A stretch of 35,513 nt of DNA, taken from positions 1 to 35,513 of the forward strand of contig JAATEW010000328.1 of NCBI GenBank assembly GCA_015655535.1, read 5' to 3'. The notes below the pieces were generated by a model. The model did no database searches, was not told where the DNA came from, and was given only the letters and a program-made list of their open reading frames with translations. The translations under genes were made by a program, and so were the position numbers. Shown one piece after another: positions 16,360 to 23,353 of the stretch (positions are counted from its first letter, which is position 1; every line of letters starts with the position of its first letter). Source of the stretch: Hyphomicrobiales bacterium. Its GTDB lineage: Bacteria > Pseudomonadota > Alphaproteobacteria > Rhizobiales > Beijerinckiaceae.

Positions 16360-16384
16360 GATCACAACATCGCGTGTTGTGATC
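16360..16384. promoter_or_regulatory. Perfect 10-bp dyad in the leader of the SDR gene
   Basis: GATCACAACA (16360-16369) and TGTTGTGATC (16375-16384) are perfect inverted repeats around TCGCG. On the minus strand the dyad is followed by CTTTT and then the Shine-Dalgarno of the SDR gene. It could be an RNA hairpin in the leader or a second DNA operator, next to the TetR-type dyad at 16386-16409. Confidence 0.6.
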
Positions 16385-16385
16385 T

Positions 16386-16409
16386 AATAATACGTACGTC
16401 CGTATTATT
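16386..16409. promoter_or_regulatory. TetR-type operator upstream of the SDR gene
   Basis: AATAATACG (16386-16394) and CGTATTATT (16401-16409) are perfect 9-bp arms around TACGTC. The right half, GTCCGTATTAT, is repeated in front of the adjacent TetR gene at 17055-17065, which suggests that the same regulator binds both. Confidence 0.75.
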
Positions 16410-16457
16410 GTTCCGACAAGCTGGAGAATTCGGTTCACAAACGCGTGAACAGACCCA

Positions 16458-17039
16458 TTAACGCAGTACCACTTCGAAAAGCACCCGCTTGAACCGATCG
16501 ACCGGCGCCGGGTCGCGCTCGGTCTTGGCAAGCAAGATGGCGCCCTGGAGAGACGAGACGATAAAGCCTGCCACGTCCTCGCAGTTCATATCCGCCCGCA
16601 ACAAGCCGGCCTTGGCGGCGGCCTTCAGGCAATAGGCGACGCCGGCCTGGACCTCGGCGAATATGGCCATAAGCCGATGCCGGATCGCTTCGCTGGACTC
16701 CACCACTTCGGCGCTAAAATTGCCGAGCAAACAGCCATTTTTCATGCCGTCGCGATTGAGTGCGGCCTTATTGGCCTCGATAAAATCCGCCAGCCGCTGC
16801 AACGGCGGAAGCGCGTCATTATAGAGCGTCGCGCGAATCCGGTCGCGGCTCGTGGCGAAATAGAGATCGAGGATCTCCAGGCCGAAGGCCTCTTTCGAGG
16901 CGAAATGATTGGTGAAGGAGCCTTGCGGCACCCCGGCCGCCTGAACGATGTCGCGGACACTCGCGCCGCTGAAGCCGCGCTCATGCACGAGCCTCAAGCC
17001 TTCGCTCAAGATTTTTTCGCGATGTGAAACCTTTGCCAT
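16458..17039 (-). CDS. TetR/AcrR-family repressor, NemR-like
   Basis: A 193-residue one-domain regulator. The N-terminal helix-turn-helix lies at about residues 25-46 (SVRDIVQAAGVPQGSFTNHF), and the C-terminal ligand domain carries the NGCLLGN motif with Cys103. A cysteine at this motif is also found in NemR-type regulators that sense electrophiles. A perfect TATAAT (minus strand, 17061-17066) precedes the start by only about 20 bases, so the leader is very short and no clear Shine-Dalgarno is seen. The dyad at 17043-17066 covers this -10 box and reaches almost to the start codon, which predicts autorepression. The probable targets are this gene and the SDR gene downstream. Confidence 0.9.
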   Translation of the reverse strand: MAKVSHREKILSEGLRLVHERGFSGASVRDIVQAAGVPQGSFTNHFASKEAFGLEILDLYFATSRDRIRATLYNDALPPLQRLADFIEANKAALNRDGMKNGCLLGNFSAEVVESSEAIRHRLMAIFAEVQAGVAYCLKAAAKAGLLRADMNCEDVAGFIVSSLQGAILLAKTERDPAPVDRFKRVLFEVVLR

Positions 17040-17042
17040 CGC

Positions 17043-17066
17043 TCTAATATGGCCGTCCGTATTATA
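17043..17066. promoter_or_regulatory. TetR-type operator over the repressor's own -10 box
   Basis: Aligned with 16386-16409, this site shares TAATA in the left arm and CGTCCGTATTAT across the centre and right arm. It contains a perfect TATAAT on the minus strand (17061-17066) and ends 4 bases before the repressor's ATG. Confidence 0.7.
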
Positions 17067-17151
17067 TGGTCAAGGGGCGGCTGTTCCCATTCCGGCCGCT
17101 TTCCCGCCTCAAAGCTTCAACGCAGCCAATATCAGCAAAGGTCATCAATCC

Positions 17152-17739
17152 ATGGTCAACAGGCGCGCTTGGACCCTTTCTCGGGCCCTATGGTTTTCCT
17201 CGGCGCTCATCGCCCTTTCCTTTTCGCCGGCACAAGCAAACAGCCTGCTCAGCAGCGGACCCCTGGCCGATTTCCTCAACATCTTTCATCAGCAGGCCAT
17301 TCCGCCTCAGGTGGTGATCTGGAAGCATCCGGAATTCAAGAAGGGCGACATCGTCATCTCGACCACGGAGCGGCGGCTCTATTACGTGCTGGGCAACGGC
17401 CAAGCCATCGAATATGGCGTTGGCGTCGGGCGCGAGGGCTTTAGCTGGTCGGGCACGAAGATCGTCTCGCGTAAGCGCGAATGGCCGGATTGGACGCCGC
17501 CCGCCGCCATGCTGAAGCGCCGTCCCGATCTGCCGCACCACATGGCGGGCGGCATCGAGAACCCGCTCGGCGCGCGCGCGCTTTATCTCGGCTCATCCGA
17601 ATATCGCATCCATGGTTCGAACGAGGAAGATACGATCGGCGCCGCGGTTTCCTCGGGCTGCATCAGGATGACGAACCGCGATGTCGTCGATCTGTACAAT
17701 CGCGTGAAGGTCGGCACCAAGGTCGTCGTGCTGAAATAA
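17152..17739 (+). CDS. L,D-transpeptidase (YkuD domain), exported
   Basis: A 195-residue protein with a signal peptide (basic N-terminus, hydrophobic 12-24, cleavage near the AQA at 27-29) and one YkuD catalytic domain. The active-site signature is complete: H154 (RIHGSN), then SSGCIRM with the nucleophile C170 and R172. Such enzymes make 3-3 peptidoglycan cross-links or attach proteins to the wall in the periplasm. The ATG at 17152 is chosen because it starts the signal peptide; the frame is open upstream but reads through the TetR promoter region. It is divergent from the TetR gene. Confidence 0.92.
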   Translation: MVNRRAWTLSRALWFSSALIALSFSPAQANSLLSSGPLADFLNIFHQQAIPPQVVIWKHPEFKKGDIVISTTERRLYYVLGNGQAIEYGVGVGREGFSWSGTKIVSRKREWPDWTPPAAMLKRRPDLPHHMAGGIENPLGARALYLGSSEYRIHGSNEEDTIGAAVSSGCIRMTNRDVVDLYNRVKVGTKVVVLK

Positions 17740-17774
17740 GGCGGGTCACGCCCCGACGAAAAGAGTTGCCAGCC

Positions 17775-17801
17775 GGGAATAAATCGCCCCCGCAAGCGTC
17801 T
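17775..17801 (+). promoter_or_regulatory. ECF-sigma-type promoter motif
   Basis: GGGAATAA (17775-17782) and CGTCT (17797-17801), with 16 bases between GGAAT and CGTC, match the GGAA...CGT layout common to promoters of ECF sigma factors. The motif lies 35 bases before the start of the small secreted protein gene, which is itself just upstream of an ECF sigma/anti-sigma pair. Confidence 0.5.
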
Positions 17802-17835
17802 CCTGGAGGAGTTCGACCTCCCAGGAGAAAGCCAG

Positions 17836-18225
17836 ATGCTGAAATACTATCTTCGCACGATCGCCGCCATTCTCGCTCTATCGGCCGGTCTCGCGACCTC
17901 CGCCTATGCCGACGCACCGGTGAAGACCGCCGCGACCGCCAAAGGCCAGACGCTTGTCGACGGCAAGGGCATGACGCTCTACATATTCGCCAAGGACACC
18001 GACGGAAAATCGGCTTGCAACGGCGGCTGCGCGGCCAATTGGCCGCCGCTCGCCGCAGCGGATGCCGACAAGACCTCCGGCGATTATTCGATCCTGACGC
18101 GCGACGATGGCGCCAAGCAATGGGCCTACAAGGGCAAACCCCTTTATACCTGGGCGAAGGACATGAAGCCCGGCGACATCACCGGTGACGGATTCAACGG
18201 CGCCTGGCACGTCGCCCAACCATAA
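17836..18225 (+). CDS. Secreted repeat protein (COG4315-like, Yx(FWY)xxD motif)
   Basis: A 129-residue exported protein with a signal peptide at about 1-25 (cleavage near AYA-D). Two copies of the secreted-repeat motif follow: MTLYIFAKD (about 48-56) and KPLYTWAKDMKPGD (about 98-111). A pair of cysteines lies in between (SACNGGCAANWPP), a pattern typical of this family. Many relatives are lipoproteins, but no lipobox cysteine is present here. The molecular function is not known. A good Shine-Dalgarno (AGGAG) precedes the ATG. The ECF-type motif at 17775 and the terminator at 18282 make it a single-gene unit, perhaps a target of the sigma factor encoded next door. Confidence 0.88.
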   Translation: MLKYYLRTIAAILALSAGLATSAYADAPVKTAATAKGQTLVDGKGMTLYIFAKDTDGKSACNGGCAANWPPLAAADADKTSGDYSILTRDDGAKQWAYKGKPLYTWAKDMKPGDITGDGFNGAWHVAQP

Positions 18226-18281
18226 GAGGTCCGGCGCCGTCTGCTAGGCAGCGCCATTCCGTCAAAAAAACAGAATCATAG

Positions 18282-18324
18282 AGCCTTGGTTCTGATTCCA
18301 TCAGAACCAAGGCTTTAGGTTTTT
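18282..18324 (+). terminator. Strong intrinsic terminator
   Basis: AGCCTTGGTTCTGA (18282-18295) and TCAGAACCAAGGCT (18301-18314) form a perfect 14-bp stem with a 5-base loop, followed by TTAGGTTTTT. It ends transcription from the secreted repeat gene 13 bases before the sigma-factor gene, so the sigma gene needs its own promoter or read-through. Confidence 0.88.
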
Positions 18325-18336
18325 AACGGATATCTT

Positions 18337-18846
18337 ATGATCACCGACGACATGTCAACGCGTCTCGAACAGCAGATTCCGGCGCTGCGGCGCTACGCTT
18401 TCGCGCTGCTTCGCGATCACGATGGTGCGGACGATCTTGTGCAGGATTGTCTCGAACGGGCCCTGGCGCGGTTGCATCTGCGCCGGGACGATGGAAATCT
18501 CCGGGCATGGCTTTTCACGATTTTGCGCAATCTTTACATCAATGCCCATCGCAACAGGAAGCGGCGCGGCACGCATGTTGAAATCGACGCCTTCGCGCAG
18601 AGCCTTCCAGCCGATGCGGACAATAGTCTTGAGGCCCGCGAAGCGCTTTCGGCGCTCGATCAGCTTCCGGAAGAGCAGAAATCTCTGCTTTTGCTCATCG
18701 GCGTCGAAGATTTTTCCTATGAGGAAGCAGCGCAGGCGCTCGGACTGCCCATAGGCACGATCATGTCGCGACTGTCGCGCGCGCGCCAACGCTTGCGGAC
18801 CATTATAGAAACCGGCAGGCCCGCGTTTCTCCGGAGAGTGAAATGA
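18337..18846 (+). CDS. ECF-type RNA polymerase sigma factor
   Basis: A 169-residue protein with only sigma regions 2 and 4. Region 2 is at about residues 12-75 (DDLVQDCLERAL, then GNLRAWLFTILRN), and region 4 is at about 105-155 (FSYEEAAQALGLPIGTIMSRLSRAR). The stop overlaps the start of the next gene as ATGA, coupling it to the anti-sigma gene. Two starts are possible (18337 and 18352); the first is used, with only a weak Shine-Dalgarno. The short spacer between regions and the partner gene type fit a sigma factor controlled by a membrane-bound anti-sigma factor. Confidence 0.93.
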   Translation: MITDDMSTRLEQQIPALRRYAFALLRDHDGADDLVQDCLERALARLHLRRDDGNLRAWLFTILRNLYINAHRNRKRRGTHVEIDAFAQSLPADADNSLEAREALSALDQLPEEQKSLLLLIGVEDFSYEEAAQALGLPIGTIMSRLSRARQRLRTIIETGRPAFLRRVK

Positions 18847-19703
18847 CTGATAGTGAAGGCCCCATCGGTCAAGCGCCGGTCGGCCGAGCCCCCATTGGCC
18901 AACCCCCCATTGGCGAAGACGACCTCCAGGCCTTCATCGACGGGCGCCTGCGGGGTACGCGTCTTTCGTTGGTCGAGGCCTATCTCGCCGCGCATCCGGA
19001 TATTGAAAAAGAGGTAGCAAAAGATCGCCGCCATCGCGAGAGCTTGCGTGCGCAATTGGAACCTAAATTCGCCGAACCGATCCCGCAGCGTTTGCGGATC
19101 GCAAGCCTGCGCGCGGCGCGTTGGGCGAAATGGAACCGACGGTTGCCGGCAACAGCCGCGGCTGTCGTGCTCTTCGCCGCCGGTGCAGGAAGCGGCTTTA
19201 TCGCAAGCAGGCTGCAATTTGACGGATCGCTTAGCACGCCCGCTCGCACGACCATGGCCGTCGCCCGCGATGCGAGCACGGCCTATAAGACATTCGTCGT
19301 CGAGGTCGTGCATCCGGTCGAAGTCAATGCCGCCAATGAAGCGCATCTGTTGCAATGGCTGTCGAAGCGGCTTGGCCGCCCCTTGAAGGCGCCCGACCTC
19401 GCGCGCTTCGGCTATCGTTTGATGGGTGGCCGCTTGCTGCCTGGCGGCAGCGGCGCCGCGGCGCAGTTCATGTATGACGATGCCAGCGGCAAGCGCCTGA
19501 CCGTCTATGTGCAAGCCGGTCAAAATGCCGAGACGGCGTTCCGCTTCAAGCAGGACGGCGATGCCTCGACCTTCGCCTGGATCGATCAGGGCTTCGGCTT
19601 CGCGGTGACGGCGATCGCCGATCGCGGCGAACTCCTGCCGATCGCCGAAGCGATCTATACCGACTTCGACGGCGACGATCCGAGCACCCCGAAGAAGAAC
19701 TGA
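18843..19703 (+). CDS. Membrane-anchored anti-sigma factor
   Basis: A 286-residue protein. Residues 7-24 are a short repeat of PIG/PVG units. A small helical cytoplasmic domain follows (DDLQAFIDGRL, about 26-75) that resembles the sigma-binding part of anti-sigma factors but lacks the HxxxCxxC zinc motif. One membrane segment is at about 101-121 and a periplasmic domain runs to the end. ATGA overlap with the sigma gene makes the functional pairing very likely. The periplasmic part is probably the sensor, but no known sensory motif was recognised. The proline-rich start is unusual, and its DNA (about 18861-18915) is itself repetitive. Confidence 0.87.
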   Translation: MTDSEGPIGQAPVGRAPIGQPPIGEDDLQAFIDGRLRGTRLSLVEAYLAAHPDIEKEVAKDRRHRESLRAQLEPKFAEPIPQRLRIASLRAARWAKWNRRLPATAAAVVLFAAGAGSGFIASRLQFDGSLSTPARTTMAVARDASTAYKTFVVEVVHPVEVNAANEAHLLQWLSKRLGRPLKAPDLARFGYRLMGGRLLPGGSGAAAQFMYDDASGKRLTVYVQAGQNAETAFRFKQDGDASTFAWIDQGFGFAVTAIADRGELLPIAEAIYTDFDGDDPSTPKKN

Positions 19704-19721
19704 ACGTCCCGCGTCACCGCA

Positions 19722-19740
19722 TTGCCGGCCTTGGCGGCAA
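19722..19740. terminator. Possible weak terminator hairpin between convergent genes
   Basis: TTGCCG (19722-19727) and CGGCAA (19735-19740) form a 6-bp stem, with CTTTT beginning 5 bases after it. It lies between the anti-sigma gene and the convergent alcohol dehydrogenase gene. Confidence 0.35.
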
Positions 19741-19762
19741 CAGGCGCTTTTAGGCCGATGCT

Positions 19763-20800
19763 CTAAGCTTCGATCACGACTTTCAGCGCGTGGGTCTTCG
19801 CGGCGTCACCGAAGGTCTCGTAGGCGTCCATGATCCGGTCGAGCTTGAAGCGATGCGTGATGAGCTGCGCCGGTTCGAGCTTATGTGAGACAACCGTCTT
19901 GAGCAGCATGGGCGTCGTCACCGTATCGACGAGCCGCGTCGTGATCGCGATATTGCGATCCCATAGGTGCTCAAGGTGCAGATCGACTTTGACGCCATGG
20001 ACGCCGACATTCGCGATAATGCCGCCGGGCGCGACGATATCTTCGCAGGTGATGAAGCTCGCCGGCACGCCGACGGCCTCGATCGCCGTATCGACGCCGC
20101 GGCCGCCGGTCAGTTTCATCACGGTCTCGACGGCCTTGCCGTCCTTATTGTTGATGATTGCCGTCGCGCCGAACCGCTTCGCGATATCGAGACGATTGTC
20201 GTCGAGATCGATCATGATGATCTCGCCCGGCGAATAAAATTGCGCGGTGAGGAGCGCCGCGAGACCGATCGGACCTGACCCTACAATGGCGACGCTCGAT
20301 CCCGGCTCAACCTTGCCGTTGAGAACGCCGCATTCGAAGCCCGTCGGCAGAATGTCGCTCAGCATCACGAGCGCCTCTTCGTCGGCGCCGGCCGGAATAT
20401 GATAGAGGCTCGTGTCGGCGAAGGGAATGCGGACATATTCCGCCTGCGTCCCATCGATCTTGTTGCCGAGAATCCAGCCACCGTTGACGCAATGCGAATA
20501 CATGCCGCGGCGGCAATAATCGCATTTGCCACAAGCCGAGATGCAGGACACGATGACGTGATCGCCTTGATGAAAAGCAGTGACGGCGGCGCCCACCTTC
20601 TCGATGACACCGACACCTTCATGGCCTAAAATGCGACCGGGTGCGCAGGTCGGCACGTCGCCCTTGAGAATGTGCAGATCCGTGCCGCAAATCGTTGTCT
20701 TGAGGATTTTGACGATCGCATCGGTCGGTTGTGCGATCTCAGGCATCGGACGCTCTTCGAGCGCTTTCTTGTTCGGTCCCTGATAGACAAGCGCCTTCAT
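19763..20800 (-). CDS. Zinc-dependent alcohol dehydrogenase (medium-chain family)
   Basis: A 345-residue MDR enzyme with a GroES-like N-terminal domain and a Rossmann fold. Catalytic zinc ligands are C38, H60 and E61 (GHEGVG context), and the structural zinc ligands C90, C93, C96 and C104 are all present. The nucleotide motif GSGPIG is at about 174-179, and the acidic residue at the end of the next strand (MIDLDDNR) suggests NAD rather than NADP. Substrates in this branch include small primary and secondary alcohols; the exact one is not known. The start at 20800 has GGAG 8 bases upstream; the frame continues upstream without a better start. A FixK/FNR-type box lies 92 bases before it. Confidence 0.93.
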   Translation of the reverse strand: MKALVYQGPNKKALEERPMPEIAQPTDAIVKILKTTICGTDLHILKGDVPTCAPGRILGHEGVGVIEKVGAAVTAFHQGDHVIVSCISACGKCDYCRRGMYSHCVNGGWILGNKIDGTQAEYVRIPFADTSLYHIPAGADEEALVMLSDILPTGFECGVLNGKVEPGSSVAIVGSGPIGLAALLTAQFYSPGEIIMIDLDDNRLDIAKRFGATAIINNKDGKAVETVMKLTGGRGVDTAIEAVGVPASFITCEDIVAPGGIIANVGVHGVKVDLHLEHLWDRNIAITTRLVDTVTTPMLLKTVVSHKLEPAQLITHRFKLDRIMDAYETFGDAAKTHALKVVIEA

Positions 20801-20889
20801 GATATCTTCTCCACCGATGGCCATAGCGCGTCGCGGATAACGCGTATCCTCGCCTTCCATGCGGATAATGTGCATCGGCGCCAATTCAA

Positions 20890-20907
20890 CCTTGATTCAG
20901 GTCAAGG
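20890..20907. promoter_or_regulatory. FixK/FNR-type box upstream of the alcohol dehydrogenase
   Basis: TTGATTCAGGTCAA (20892-20905) fits TTGAY-N4-RTCAA exactly and extends to the symmetric CCTTGA...TCAAGG. Its distance to the dehydrogenase start fits an activator site upstream of a -35 box. It suggests induction under low oxygen. Confidence 0.65.
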
Positions 20908-21081
20908 TAACTGCGCTTCAAACAAAGATGAACCAAGCATGGCCTTCGCAAGGTGCGTGTTCAAACATTCATTCTCTGCAATTTTTCGATCATCTTTACC
21001 AATTCTCGGAGATCGGCCTAACAGATTGGTAATCCTCCCTCGCCTACGCTAGCGGCCTCAATTTTCATTTGGGTTGCCGCA

Positions 21082-22329
21082 ATGAATTTCATCACAATCT
21101 GCCTTTTGATCGGAGTCATGATCGGCTGTGATACAGCCTTGGCCGAAGAGTCGGGCAATACCCCCGCCACGGATGCCTCAAACCCATTCAGCGGCCCGCT
21201 GAACATCGAAGGGGCCTTTCCGAAAATCACCATTGCCGGCGAGGATCTTTCCAGTCCCTTTACCATTGCCCATTCGATGGAACAGGCGATGTATCAGAGC
21301 CTCTATTACAGCCATTACAATTTGATTTTTACGCCCGTGCATACGCCGGTTTTGAAAGACATGCCCAGTGCTTTTGATGCGCAGGGCCGTCCTTTGTGGT
21401 TCGACGGATCGAATGGCGAACAGTCACTCAAAAGATTGGTAAGCGAGCTCCTGAGCCGCGAGCAGATAGCAGACCTTGATCGCCTTCTGGACGACTGGAG
21501 CAATCCGTCTGAACGTCTCGCCGACGGCAGGCCCAAGCTCATGATGTTCAAAAAAGCACTGACTCAGGAGATGTCATCCATCCCTGATCGAAATAAGGCC
21601 TATGAACATATTCGTCAGTGGAGAGAAAAGTTCCCCCATTCACGTGCAGCCGCCTTAATCGAAGCCGTCTACTGGGTGCAATATGCGTGGACCGCGAGGG
21701 GGAGTGGTTATAGCGACACTGTTACATCAGAAGGGTGGGATCTCTTTGGGGAAAGGCTTAGAAAAGCCGAAGCTGTCCTTATTGAGAGCGAACCCTACGC
21801 TGCAAGCAGCGCCTTGTGGGGCAATATCTACCTCGATGTCGGCAATAACCTTGGCTGGCCGAAGGCGAGGCTTTTGACGTTCTTTCGAGATCAAGCGGGA
21901 AAGTACAAAGATTTCGATCCTCTTTATTCCACAACATTCATTTATCTCCAGCCGAAGTGGGGAGGAAGTTGGAAGCTTGTCGACTCCCTTGTCACAGAAG
22001 CCGTCAAAGACAGGTATCAGCTGGATGCCAATGCAATGTACGCACAGCTCTATTGGCGATTGGCTCAAAACCAACATTTACAGGCCGATCTCTCAGAGAG
22101 CTCGGCCGATTGGGACAAAATGAAACGTGGATTTGAAGACCTGATGCGTCTTTACCCACACAGTGCTTTCAATCTCAATAATTTCGCGGCGGCTGCGTGC
22201 GTAATGGGCGACAAGGAAACCTTCCAAAGCCTGAGATTTCAAATTGGCAAGTATGTTACGCCGGAGTCATGGCCCGATAATTATTCGCCCGATTTATGTG
22301 AGCATAAATTCGCAACCCAACCCTTGTGA
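21082..22329 (+). CDS. DUF4034-like exported protein
   Basis: A 415-residue protein with a signal peptide (about 1-21, ending CDTALA-E). The large helical domain contains the stretches VYWVQYAWTARGSG and VTSEGWDLFGERL, which I recognise as the DUF4034 family pattern. The helical, TPR-like repeats continue to the C-terminus (HSAFNLNNFAAAACVMG). The function of this family is not known. The gene and its upstream region are visibly more AT-rich than the neighbours, and the codon choice is less GC-biased, which suggests a separate origin. A long-loop inverted repeat, TTACCAAT (20996-21003) and ATTGGTAA (21025-21032), lies upstream and may be chance. Confidence 0.82.
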   Translation: MNFITICLLIGVMIGCDTALAEESGNTPATDASNPFSGPLNIEGAFPKITIAGEDLSSPFTIAHSMEQAMYQSLYYSHYNLIFTPVHTPVLKDMPSAFDAQGRPLWFDGSNGEQSLKRLVSELLSREQIADLDRLLDDWSNPSERLADGRPKLMMFKKALTQEMSSIPDRNKAYEHIRQWREKFPHSRAAALIEAVYWVQYAWTARGSGYSDTVTSEGWDLFGERLRKAEAVLIESEPYAASSALWGNIYLDVGNNLGWPKARLLTFFRDQAGKYKDFDPLYSTTFIYLQPKWGGSWKLVDSLVTEAVKDRYQLDANAMYAQLYWRLAQNQHLQADLSESSADWDKMKRGFEDLMRLYPHSAFNLNNFAAAACVMGDKETFQSLRFQIGKYVTPESWPDNYSPDLCEHKFATQPL

Positions 22330-22344
22330 CAAAGGCTCCGCCGC

Positions 22345-22389
22345 CCCTCGCCCTTCGAAGCCGCTTTCAGCGGCTCCTTAGGGTGAGGG
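22345..22389. repeat. Intergenic palindromic element, family A, copy 3 (shortened)
   Basis: Begins CCCTCGCCCTTCGAAG and ends TTAGGGTGAGGG. It matches the ends of the family A copies at 15444-15570, with the AGCCGCTTTCAGCGGCT stem in the middle. Confidence 0.75.
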
Positions 22390-22400
22390 CTAGGTGGCTA

Positions 22401-22453
22401 GAAACCCTCATGCTGAGGTCCGAGCGAAGCGAGCCTCGAAGCACGAGGGTTTC
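22401..22453. repeat. Intergenic palindromic element, family A, copy 4
   Basis: GAAACCCTC (22401-22409) and GAGGGTTTC (22445-22453) enclose ATGCTGAGGTCCGAGCGAAG and CCTCGAAGCACGAG. It lies between the DUF4034-like gene and the convergent truA gene, next to copy 3. Confidence 0.85.
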
Positions 22454-22552
22454 TCCTTCGGTTGGAGCATCACACTTCGCCATTCATCCAACGGCGGACA
22501 TTTTCGGCGAGGCGGCAAGAGATGAATGGATAGGTCAGAACGGCTCGCGCGG

Positions 22553-23329
22553 TCACTCCCCCTCATCATCATCCTCAACCAACACCCCATCGCCATAATC
22601 CACCTGCGTCAGATAAAGCCCCTCGGGCGGCGCGACAGGCCCGCAACGGCGGCGGTCATGGGCATCGAGCGCCGCTTTCATATCGCGCGCTTTCCATTTG
22701 CCGGAGCCGACATTTTCAAGCGAGCCGACCATGGAGCGCACCTGCCGGTGCAGGAAAGACCGCGCGCTCAGACGAAATTGGATCTCCTCGCCATATTTCG
22801 ACACGTCGAAGCGCTCCAGCGTGCGCACAGGGCTCACAGCCTGACATTGCGAGTCACGGAATGTCGAGAAATCATGCTCGCCCAAGAGAAGTTGCGCGGC
22901 CTCGTGCATGGCCTCTGCATTTATTTTGCGTTTCAAATGCCAGGCACGGCCAGCCTCGACGGTCAAAGGCGCGCGGCGATTGACGATGCGATAAAGATAA
23001 TGCCGGCGGATCGCCGAGAAGCGCGCGTCGAATGTGTCCAGCACTTCTTCGGCGGAAAGAATGGCGATCGGGTTCGGCCGCATATGCGCGTTCAGCGCCT
23101 CGCGCAAGACATCCACGCGCCATGCGCGCGACAGATCAGCATGCACAACCTGCCCCAGCGCATGAACGCCCGTATCGGTACGACCCGCGCCGCGCAAGCG
23201 GATGTCTTCGCCGGTGAGCGCTAGGAATGCCGCTTCCATCACCTCCTGCACCGACAGGCCGTTCTTCTGCGTCTGCCAGCCGACAAAGGGCGTGCCATCA
23301 TATTCGACGATGAATTTATAGCGGGGCAT
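22553..23329 (-). CDS. truA: tRNA pseudouridine(38-40) synthase TruA
   Basis: A 258-residue protein of normal family length. The catalytic aspartate is D52 in [28 protein letters not shown] and [13 protein letters not shown] are also typical. It modifies uridines 38-40 in the anticodon arm of tRNAs in the cytoplasm. The C-terminus ends in an acidic tail (VEDDDEGE). In many alphaproteobacteria truA lies directly next to fmt and def; here a small unknown gene separates it from fmt. Confidence 0.97.
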   Translation of the reverse strand: MPRYKFIVEYDGTPFVGWQTQKNGLSVQEVMEAAFLALTGEDIRLRGAGRTDTGVHALGQVVHADLSRAWRVDVLREALNAHMRPNPIAILSAEEVLDTFDARFSAIRRHYLYRIVNRRAPLTVEAGRAWHLKRKINAEAMHEAAQLLLGEHDFSTFRDSQCQAVSPVRTLERFDVSKYGEEIQFRLSARSFLHRQVRSMVGSLENVGSGKWKARDMKAALDAHDRRRCGPVAPPEGLYLTQVDYGDGVLVEDDDEGE

Positions 23330-23353
23330 CGTTAAGAGCTCGTCATGCGCGGG

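Noticed and set aside
17799-17828. Hairpin TCTCCTGG/CCAGGAGA hiding the ribosome site of the secreted repeat gene
   Set aside because: If the ECF-type promoter just upstream is used, the left arm lies in the promoter and is not transcribed, so the hairpin could not form in the mRNA.
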